DNA from: CAWATG01 sp963785035
GTDB taxonomy: Bacteria > Actinomycetota > Acidimicrobiia > IMCC26256 > CAWATG01
Reading direction: 5' to 3'
NCBI GenBank assembly: GCA_963785035.1
Contig: CAWATG010000004.1
Coordinates: forward strand, 372,001 to 436,000
Length of the DNA stretch: 64,000 nt
A program made the position numbers and the translations under genes. Below are positions 56,674-64,000 of this stretch, piece by piece (the first letter of the stretch is position 1; each line of letters opens with the position of its first letter). A model generated the notes under the pieces. It saw only the letters and a program-made list of their open reading frames with translations. It was not told where the DNA came from and ran no database searches.

Positions 56674-58300
56674 ATGCTCCACGAGCTTCATGTCGAGGAT
56701 CTCGGTATTCTCGAATCCGTCACGGTCGTATTCGGTGGAGGTTTGACAGCGATTACGGGTGAGACGGGCGCGGGTAAGACGTTATTGGTGGAGGCAATCA
56801 ATCTGTTGGTCGGATCACGCGTGGATGCAACGCTCGTGCGAGACGGCGCCACCGAGGCCCGCGTCGACGGACGCTTTGTCGACCCGTTGACTGGTGCGGA
56901 GATCGTGATCACGAGGGTCGTGCCGCTCGAAGGACGTAGCCGTGCCTATGTCAATGGCAAGCCCGCAACCGCGTTGGAGTTGGCGACACTTGGGTCTGGT
57001 CTTGTGGACCTCCATGGTCAACATGCACACCAGTCGTTGCTGGCACCGACAGCCCAGCGGCGTGCCTTGGATCGTTTCGTGGGAGCGCCTGCGCACGTGG
57101 CGCTCGCTCGCCTGGCCGAACAGCGCGAGCGAAGCAACCAACTCGATCGTGAGATCCGCGCAATCGGTGGTGACGAGCGCGCGCGTTCACGCGAGATCGA
57201 CATGCTGGCATTCCAGATTGCCGAGATCGAAGCGGTAGGAATCGCCGCCGAGAACGAAGAGGCCGGTCTCGAAGCCGAGGAGGCGATGCTCGCCGATGCC
57301 GATGCGCACCGCGAGGCACTTCTGAGCGCGTACCGGGCGGTCGAGGATGTGGCGCTCGACGCCGTCGGGACAGGCTGCGACCGCTCTTACGGGTCGGAAT
57401 ATCTTTGCTGATCTCGAGGCACGGGCCCGTTCACTGCAGGCCGAACTCGCCGAGCTCGGACATGAGCTGCGCGTTGGCGCCGAAAGTGTCGCCGATGATC
57501 CCGATCGCCTCGCGCTCGTTCAGGTTCGGCGGCGTCAGTTGCGCGAGCTCTGCAGAAAGTACGGCGAGACGACCCGTGACGTGGCGGCTTATGCAGCCGA
57601 GGCCCGTTCGCGCCAGGCCGAGTTGCGCGGCCATGCGAAGAAGGCGGCGGATCTGGAGCGCGCACGCGAGCGTGCCCTCGACGCGATGCAGGGCGCGGCT
57701 GAGGAGTTGTCGAACCTGCGCCGTACATCGGCCGACGCCCTTGGCGAGGAGATCGCCACTCACCTGCGATCGCTGGCGATGCCATCCGCTCGCTTCGGGG
57801 TCGATGTGACACCGGCGCAACTCGGGATTGAGGGTGCCGATGACGTCACCTTCATGTTGTCGGCAAATGCAGGCGAGCCATTGCGGCCATTGGCTCGGGC
57901 GGCTTCCGGCGGCGAGTTGGCACGGGGGATGTTGGCGGTGCGACTGGTTCTTTCCGAAGCGCCCCCCACCCTGATCTTCGACGAAGTCGACGCAGGAATG
58001 GGCGGCGAGGCCGGCGTTGCGATCGGCCGTCAGCTGGCGCGCCTCGGAGCCCGCCATCAGGTACTCGTGGTTACACATCTCGCGCAGGTAGCGGCATTCG
58101 CAGATGTGCAGATCGATGTTGCGAAGCAGGAACACCACGGTCGGACCGTGGCAGAGGCGGACCTCGTCATCGGTGAAGCGCGTGTCAGTGCGCTGTCACG
58201 CATGCTGGCCGGCTTCGAGGTGTCGGAACACGCACGAGCCCACGCCGAGGAACTTCTCGCTAATGCGATCTCGATTCGCGGGCACGAGCACGCGCGGTGA
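56674..58300 (+). CDS. recN: DNA repair ATPase RecN (frameshifted)
   Basis: About 541 residues; SMC-like protein acting on double-strand breaks. Walker A is ITGETGAGKTLLVEAI, the ABC signature is ASGGELARGMLAVRL, Walker B TLIFDEVDAGMGGEAG, and VLVVTHLAQVAAFAD completes the head. A central coiled coil links the two. The frame breaks at about 57365-57380: AYRAVEDVALDAVG runs into ATALTGRNIFADLEARARSL of the next frame. The stop overlaps the steA start (GTGA). Confidence 0.94.
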
Positions 58301-59482
58301 GGCGTCGCCGAATCCGCCAGAGTCCTCTCCCCGCAGGCGAGCGCGGGAATTGTCGGTATTGCCCGCGTCGGTGACCGCACCAAGGATCTGGTCAAGCGAA
58401 TGAGCGCCGGCGAGATCGCCGTCATCGATCATCGTGATCTGGATCGTGTCGCCGCGGAAAGCCTGATCGCTGCGGGCGTGGGTGCTGTCGTCAATGCGTC
58501 GCCTTCCATTTCGGGTCGCTATCCCAATGGGGGGCCGATTCGGATCGTCATGGCAGGCATACCGCTCATCGATCTGTCGGTGCATGACGACTTCGCGCGG
58601 TTCCGAGATGGTGAGGAGTTACGTATCGACGGTGCCGAGCTCTGGCACGGAGACACCATGGTCGGTGAAGGTCTGCAACTGGATCGAGAATCCATCGACA
58701 TCGCCATGGAGGAGGCGCGATCTGCGATCGGTGTGGAACTCGAGCGATTCGCCGAGAACACACTTGCCTATATCCGGCGCGAGTCGCACTCCACCTTTGG
58801 GCCTGTGGAGCTGCCACCGTTGCGGACGACCTTCAAAGGTCGCCACGCTCTCGTCGTGGTTCGCGGCCATGACTACAAACGCGATCTGCGAACACTGCGG
58901 CCCTACATCAAGGAGTACAGGCCTGTCTTGATCGGCGTCGACGGTGGTGCCGATGCACTCCTCGAACTGGGATTCGCGCCCGACATCATCATCGGGGACT
59001 TCGACTCGGTCTCCGACGAGGCGGTGTTCGGCGTCGGGGCACAGCTGATCCATCACGTACATGTTGATGGTCGTGGTCCCGGGCGTGAGCAACTGCAGGA
59101 ATGGAAGGTGCAATACGACGAGTTCGTCGTCGATGGCATGAGCGAGGATGCTGCGATGCTCCTCGCCTATGAAGCGGGCGCCGAGTTGGTTGTCGCGGTG
59201 GGTACCCACGCAACGATGGTCGAGTTCCTCGACAAGGGTCGCAGAGGAATGTCGTCCACCTTCTTGACACGATTGCGACTCGGCCCGGTACTCGTGGACG
59301 CCAAGGGCGTCGGACGGCTCTATGACGGCCGTGTACACCGGCGTGACATGCTCTTGCTCGTCGCATCGGCAATGGCGGCGATGGTCGCGATAGGCGTGGT
59401 GTCAGAGCCGATACACACCTATCTCGACGGCATCCGATTCACGTTCGATGACCTCTGGTCCTCCATCAGAAACGCTTTGTAG
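58297..59482 (+). CDS. steA: SteA-like membrane protein, thiamine-pyrophosphokinase-like fold (frameshifted at the start)
   Basis: About 394 residues; Rv1697/SteA-type protein. Its partner SteB and it act in actinobacterial division and envelope growth. GTG 58297 overlaps the recN stop; one extra A near 58348 moves the frame, after which IVGIARVGDRTKDLVKRMSA matches the family. An ATG at 58400 would cut the conserved N-terminus. Later landmarks: VNASPSISGRYPNGGP, RPVLIGVDGGADALLELGFA, IIGDFDSVSDEAV, STFLTRLRLGPVLVDAKGV; a C-terminal transmembrane helix LLLVASAMAAMVAIGVV. Confidence 0.88.
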
Positions 59483-59487
59483 ATCTC

Positions 59488-60486
59488 ATGATCAATTTTC
59501 GCTTTCACGTGGTGTCCCTTGTCGCTGTCTTCTTGGCGTTGACCGTTGGGATTGTGATGGGCTCGACAGTGATCGATCGCGCAATCGTCGACGGGCTCCG
59601 CTCCCAGATCAACCGGGTGGAGGAGAAGGCCGATTCGCAGGCGGCGCGAAATCGCGAACTTACAGCCACGGCTGAACGCCTAGGGCAGTACATCGATTCA
59701 AGTCGAACCTTCATCGTCGAAGGTCGCCTCGCCGATGTCCCAGCGGTGGTGTTCGCTGTCGATGGGGTAGCGACCGACCACACCCGCGCCACCGTCGAGC
59801 TGATGCAGCAGTCCGGCGCCATGGTTCCTGGCATCCTTTGGCTCACCGATCGTTGGGCGCTCGAGGATGGCGATGCCCGCGCACAGTTGCAGGCGATCCT
59901 CGCGACACCCTCGAGCAACGTGAAAACGCTGCGCACCGAAGCGCTTGCGGCGCTCGTTGCACGTTTGGGTTCATCGGAGGTGCAAAACCCGGCCTTGGCG
60001 CCGGTCGACGGGGCGGTGATCGGCACCGTACCCCCAGGTGCCACCCCGGCCAACGATGTCCTGGGCGCGCTTCGTGACAGCGGGTTCATCCGTTATGAGC
60101 CCGTTGGTCCCCAGCCCGAGGAATTCGACGTGAGGTCGTATTCGAACTCGATTGCAGGTGCGGTGGTCATCGATGGCGACGGCGCGGAGCCCGCTGCGAC
60201 CGACGCCCTTGAACCGCTGGTGCGGGCGTTGATCGCGGCGGACGTCGGTGTCGTGGCTGGCGAAATCTATCGGGACGGCGCCCCAGCAGAGCGGGGCAGT
60301 TACGTCCAGTGGATACGGAGCGACCGCGTCATCCGCGCACGAGTTTCGACTGTCGACGACCTGGATCTCAGGGAAGGCCAAGTGTCGGTTGTGTTGGCCA
60401 CCGCCGATCTCTCACGCGGTGTCATTGGCCACTATGGATTCGGAAGAGGTGCTGCACGTCTCAGTCCGGAGTGGTCCGAGAAGTGA
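59488..60486 (+). CDS. steB: SteB / MctB-type protein (DUF3186)
   Basis: 332 residues. N-terminal transmembrane helix FHVVSLVAVFLALTVGIVMG, then a coiled coil (SQINRVEEKADSQAARNREL) and an extracytoplasmic domain. Rv1698 of M. tuberculosis, a member, was described as a copper-handling channel (MctB); corynebacterial members partner SteA. It starts 5 bases after steA and overlaps murJ by GTGA, so it is cotranscribed. Confidence 0.88.
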   Translation: MINFRFHVVSLVAVFLALTVGIVMGSTVIDRAIVDGLRSQINRVEEKADSQAARNRELTATAERLGQYIDSSRTFIVEGRLADVPAVVFAVDGVATDHTRATVELMQQSGAMVPGILWLTDRWALEDGDARAQLQAILATPSSNVKTLRTEALAALVARLGSSEVQNPALAPVDGAVIGTVPPGATPANDVLGALRDSGFIRYEPVGPQPEEFDVRSYSNSIAGAVVIDGDGAEPAATDALEPLVRALIAADVGVVAGEIYRDGAPAERGSYVQWIRSDRVIRARVSTVDDLDLREGQVSVVLATADLSRGVIGHYGFGRGAARLSPEWSEK

Positions 60487-62078
60487 ACCGGCCTAGCGCG
60501 CTTGCGCGTGCTGCGGTAGGGATGGGCTTGACCAATGCCGTATCGCGCGGTTTCGGGTTTCTGCGGGTCCTTGCAATTGCCTGGGTGCTCGGGACGACCT
60601 ATCTCGGCAACATCTTTCAATCGGCGAATTCGGTCTCGAACGTGCTGTTCGAGCTTGTCGCCGCCGGCGCGCTCTCGGCGGTGCTGGTGCCTACTTTTGT
60701 CGGGCTCTTCAGTTCAGGCGACAAGGCCGAGGTGCAACGACTCGCAGGTGGGTTGCTGGGGCTCGCGACCCTGCTTCTCGGAGCGCTAAGCCTCCTGGGC
60801 GTGGTCTTCGCTCCGTTCATCGCTCGCGTGCTGAGCGCGTCGGTGGATGATCCGACGATTGCCGCACAACAGCGAGAGCTCGGCACGTTCCTGCTGCGGT
60901 TCTTTGTTCCCCAGGTGGTCCTCTACGCCTTTGGCGCGGTGGCGATCGCGGTGCTGCAAGCACGGCGGCAGTTCATTGTGGGCGCGGCGGCGCCGATCGG
61001 TAACAGCGTTGTGATGATTGCGGCGCTGATCGCCTTTCGTGTGATGTATGGCTCCGGTAGGCCGGGTCTCGTCCTCGAGAGCGGCGAAAAGTTGGCGCTT
61101 GCGCTCGGTGGCACCTTGGGTGTGGTGGCCTTTGTCGGTATCCCGACGGTGGCGGTCTGGCGGAGCGGTATCAACATTCGACCACGGTTGATGCGCCGCG
61201 ACCGGGCACTACGGCGTGTGCTGGAGCTCTCGGGCTGGGCGATCGTGTTACACATGGGCGTCGGCGTGCTTCTCGCTGCCGTGCTTGTGGTGGGTAACGG
61301 TGTCGAGGGAGGAGTCGTCGCATATCAGGTCGCATTTGTATTTTTCCTTGCTCCGTACGCGGTGTTTGCCCAACCGATTCAGACGGCGATCCTTCCGGAA
61401 CTCTCGCTTGACGCGACTTCAGGTGACATGGAACGTTTCGGGCGGTCACTGCGGTCCTCGCTCGAGAACACTGCAATCCTGGTGTTGCCGGTATCGGCCG
61501 CAATGCTCGCGCTCGCGCAGCCGATCATGACGACGTTGGCATTCGGTCACGCAGATGGCGGCGACGGAGCCTCGCTCCTTGGAGCTGCTCTCGGCGCGCT
61601 GATGCTCGGCTTGCTTCCCTATTGCGCCTTCATGTTGTTGTCACGGGCCTACTATGCGTTGGGTGACAGCCGGACTCCCGCGTTGCTTTCGGTGATGTCG
61701 GCGGTCCTGGGTGCAGTCGTGATGGTGCTCGCCGCGCCGTACGCCCATGGCACGGCGCTGGTTGCCGTCCTTGGTCTCGGTCATTCACTCGCCTACACGT
61801 TGGGTGCTGGAGCTCTGGCCGTTGGTCTGTCGCGTCGCTTCGAAGGGCCGCTCGTGACGTGGTCGTTCCTCGAGGTTGCCGTGGTTGCGAGTGCAGTTGG
61901 TGCCCTCGCCTGGTTTGTGGAACGGTGGCTCGACATCGAGGGACGCGGGCCGACGTTGGTAATGATGGCGCTCGTGACCGCAGGTGGAGCAGCGTTGTAC
62001 TACGGCGCGCTTCGGGTTGTCGGGATTCAGCTGCTGCCGAGTGCGCATCGCCTCGATGAGCCCCAGGTCCTGACGTGA
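60483..62078 (+). CDS. murJ: Lipid II flippase MurJ / MviN family
   Basis: 531 residues, mostly membrane-spanning (about 13-14 helices), MOP superfamily. It flips lipid-linked peptidoglycan precursors or related lipids. NRPSALARAAVGMGLTNAVS at the N-terminus and GFLRVLAIAWVLGTTYLG, FQSANSVSNVLFELVAAGAL, SAVLVPTFVGLF are typical. GTG 60483 overlaps steB. No C-terminal pseudokinase extension as in mycobacterial MviN. Confidence 0.92.
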   Translation: MNRPSALARAAVGMGLTNAVSRGFGFLRVLAIAWVLGTTYLGNIFQSANSVSNVLFELVAAGALSAVLVPTFVGLFSSGDKAEVQRLAGGLLGLATLLLGALSLLGVVFAPFIARVLSASVDDPTIAAQQRELGTFLLRFFVPQVVLYAFGAVAIAVLQARRQFIVGAAAPIGNSVVMIAALIAFRVMYGSGRPGLVLESGEKLALALGGTLGVVAFVGIPTVAVWRSGINIRPRLMRRDRALRRVLELSGWAIVLHMGVGVLLAAVLVVGNGVEGGVVAYQVAFVFFLAPYAVFAQPIQTAILPELSLDATSGDMERFGRSLRSSLENTAILVLPVSAAMLALAQPIMTTLAFGHADGGDGASLLGAALGALMLGLLPYCAFMLLSRAYYALGDSRTPALLSVMSAVLGAVVMVLAAPYAHGTALVAVLGLGHSLAYTLGAGALAVGLSRRFEGPLVTWSFLEVAVVASAVGALAWFVERWLDIEGRGPTLVMMALVTAGGAALYYGALRVVGIQLLPSAHRLDEPQVLT

Positions 62079-64000
62079 GACGCTGCGGCATCGCAGTGGT
62101 CAGCGCACTCATCGCGAGTGCGCTCTTCTTCATGGGAACCATCAGTACTGCGGGCGCGCGTGGTCGAGCTCCCACATCTGGGACAGAGCCGCGGTTATTG
62201 GTGCTGTCCCTTCCACGACTGACATGGCAGGACCTGCACGACCGTGTTTCGGAGATGCCGAACCTCGCTGGCCTTCTGGAACGCAGTGCCGTCGCCGCCC
62301 TCACGACACGAGCAGTGAGACCGGTCAGCAGAACCGCAGATAGCTATGTCACGCTCTCGACGGGGACCCGTGCAGTTGCGAGCACCAACCTTGCAGGGCA
62401 GGGCCTCGGCGTCGACGAACAATTCGGTGACGAACGTGCCGGCGACGTTTTCGCACGCCGCACTGGTATCCGCGTCGATGAGGGAATTGTCATTCCTGGG
62501 ATCATCGACATCCAGGAGAAGAACCGCAAACTGCTCTATGACGCTGAACCCGGCTCGTTGGGCGACGCGATCGCCGACGCAAAGGTTCGTCGGTCGGTCA
62601 TCGCGAATGCCGATAGTCCGGGCGATTCGGTGAGACCTGAGACCGCGGCGTCCATCGAACGACATGCTGCGATGATGTTCATGAGCTCACGAGGAACGAT
62701 TCCTCACGGACGAGTCGACTCGGACCTGCTGATGTCCGACGCCACGGCGCCCTATGGCGTGCGCCTTGATACCGATGAGGTGATGTCCGCATTTCGTTCG
62801 GAATGGCTGCCTGGTTCGGCGGTGATGATTGAGGGTTCGGACCTTGAACGCATCGATGGTTACCGATCGCTTGCGTCGAGCGCGCAACGAGAGCGACTGC
62901 AACGCAAGGCGATGCGCGACACCGACGAGTTGATCGGGCGCATATTGAAGCTGGTCGATCCCCGTGACACGGTGCTGACGATTGGTCCGACGGCACCCCG
63001 CAGAGCAAATCGAGCACTGACGATCGCCGCCGTTCGTTCGCCAGGTGTCGAACCGGGGTTCATGCGGTCCTCGACAACACGACGTACCGGCTTCGTCAAC
63101 ATCGTCGATATCGCGCCGACGATTCTCGAGCGTCTCGGAATTGAAATTCCGGACAAGATGGAAGGACGTCCTTTCGAGATCGTCGGTGACGGCGCAGTCA
63201 GGGACACCAACGCAGCATTTTCCGATCGTGTCGACCGCCTCGCCGAGGCGTCGCGCCAGGGTGAATTCCGTGACGGCGTTGTGGGTGACGCCGTCGTCGT
63301 GTTCATCGTTTTAGGGATCATTCTGGCGATCGCGGGGGTCGTGCTTTTGTCGGGGGGACGCTGTAGGGCCCTCTTGGGGTGGGCCGCGTTAGGCATCCTC
63401 GGGGCACTCTTGGGAACGTCGTTTGCGGCGCTTTTTGACTTCACCGATGGAGGCAAGGTCGCGTACTGGCTCTTTGTCCTCGGTGTCGGTGTGGTTTTCG
63501 CAGCAGTGTGTTCGATGTTCGGTCGCCGCGATCCGCGCGATCCGTTGTTGCTCGCGCTTGGCGCAACTGCGGCGGTGCACGTTGTTGACGCGCTGACGGG
63601 TGCGAACCTCGAGTTCAACGCGGCGTTCGGCTATTCGCCGACAGTCGGCATCCGTTACGCCGGCGTCGGGAACATGACGTTCTCGGTCACCTCGGCGGCG
63701 CTGGTCGTCTGTTCCGGCCTGCTCGCCGCGCGCTGGGGGAGACGTGGTCTCGTCGTCGCGCTCTGCTCTTTGGCGGTGACGTTCGTAGTACTGGCTTCGC
63801 CACTGTGGGGGCAGGACTTCGGCTCTGCGCTGGCGTTGGCGCCTTCGTTCGCGCTGCTTGCGTGGCTGTTGCTCGGTCATCAGCTGCGTTGGCCCCAGGC
63901 CGTCTTCCTCACGGCCCTTGTGATCGTCAGCGGTTTGATCTTCGGCTTTCTCGATTACCTACGCCCACGGGATTCGCAGACCCACGTCGGGCGGTTCTTC
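62075..64000 (+). CDS. Large membrane protein with alkaline-phosphatase-superfamily-like exported domain (3' truncated)
   Basis: A frame of 642 codons runs to the window edge without a stop. GTG 62075 overlaps the murJ stop as GTGA. An N-terminal signal or anchor (CGIAVVSALIASALFFMG) is followed by about 370 exported residues, with LLVLSLPRLTWQDLHD at the start and DIAPTILERLGIEIPDKMEG near the end. That last segment is the usual end of sulfatase or phosphodiesterase domains of the alkaline phosphatase superfamily. The N-terminal metal Asp motif is not obvious. At least six transmembrane helices follow from about residue 405 (VVVFIVLGIILAIAGVVLL). It probably belongs to the envelope operon. 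Function unknown. Confidence 0.75.
   Translation, partial: MRRCGIAVVSALIASALFFMGTISTAGARGRAPTSGTEPRLLVLSLPRLTWQDLHDRVSEMPNLAGLLERSAVAALTTRAVRPVSRTADSYVTLSTGTRAVASTNLAGQGLGVDEQFGDERAGDVFARRTGIRVDEGIVIPGIIDIQEKNRKLLYDAEPGSLGDAIADAKVRRSVIANADSPGDSVRPETAASIERHAAMMFMSSRGTIPHGRVDSDLLMSDATAPYGVRLDTDEVMSAFRSEWLPGSAVMIEGSDLERIDGYRSLASSAQRERLQRKAMRDTDELIGRILKLVDPRDTVLTIGPTAPRRANRALTIAAVRSPGVEPGFMRSSTTRRTGFVNIVDIAPTILERLGIEIPDKMEGRPFEIVGDGAVRDTNAAFSDRVDRLAEASRQGEFRDGVVGDAVVVFIVLGIILAIAGVVLLSGGRCRALLGWAALGILGALLGTSFAALFDFTDGGKVAYWLFVLGVGVVFAAVCSMFGRRDPRDPLLLALGATAAVHVVDALTGANLEFNAAFGYSPTVGIRYAGVGNMTFSVTSAALVVCSGLLAARWGRRGLVVALCSLAVTFVVLASPLWGQDFGSALALAPSFALLAWLLLGHQLRWPQAVFLTALVIVSGLIFGFLDYLRPRDSQTHVGRFF

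Overview
The window is high-GC actinobacterial chromosome with tightly packed genes, many joined by 4-nt ATGA or GTGA overlaps. Mycothiol synthase (mshD), the tlyA-nadK-recN-steA-steB block and an OmpR-type two-component pair point to Actinobacteria. Secreted proteins built from 'GYWLVASDGGIF' repeats, and several lineage-restricted hypothetical proteins, fit the Acidimicrobiia best, but that placement is inference. No rRNA, tRNA, insertion sequence, prophage or CRISPR array was seen.

Layout. 1-7.3 kb: a large coiled-coil protein with an SMC-like Walker B end and a C-terminal zinc finger, a YyaL-type thioredoxin-fold protein, a Gmad2 membrane protein and mscL. 7.3-14 kb (minus strand): a lipid or xenobiotic catabolism-like locus with P450, amidohydrolase, TetR regulator, haem-oxygenase-like protein, acyl-CoA synthetase and SDR. 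14-20.7 kb (minus): two circularly permuted ATP-grasp proteins (one fused to an alpha-E domain), a transglutaminase-like protein and an HExxH metallopeptidase, in one run downstream of a perfect inverted repeat. 20.7-24.2 kb: a membrane protein, rlmN, mshD and nth. 24.2-28 kb: hisD-hisC-hisB-hisA with no hisH. 28-34 kb: oligopeptidase B and a hydrolase (minus), then hisI-trpE-ygfZ. 34-36.3 kb: histidine kinase and response regulator. 36.4-40.5 kb: trpC-trpF-trpB-trpA plus a HIT-like small protein. 40.6-44.8 kb: a lipoprotein hydrolase, then a minimal SDR / AMP-ligase / acyl carrier protein / methyltransferase operon. 44.8-53 kb: a secreted repeat plus beta-propeller protein, then a probable surface-glycan locus (SAM-like protein, membrane protein, RGP-like glycosyltransferase, two hexapeptide acyltransferases) and a PhoX-family phosphatase. 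53-64 kb: HAD phosphatase, rhomboid, tlyA-nadK-recN-steA-steB-murJ and a large membrane protein running off the end of the window.

How they work together. The his and trp blocks supply amino acids; presence of trpF suggests the hisA product need not be a bifunctional PriA. The steA-steB-murJ end serves the cell envelope and division. The ATP-grasp/transglutaminase/peptidase run resembles the predicted peptide-ligation neighbourhoods built on COG2308, COG2307 and COG1305, and is the best candidate here for an undescribed system.

Caution. About sixteen genes, including hisD, trpA, trpB, recN, steA and mshD, are interrupted by one or more frameshifts, many located at short homopolymers. So many lesions in housekeeping genes suggest consensus errors rather than biology. 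I therefore annotate such genes as single loci and give the approximate break points.
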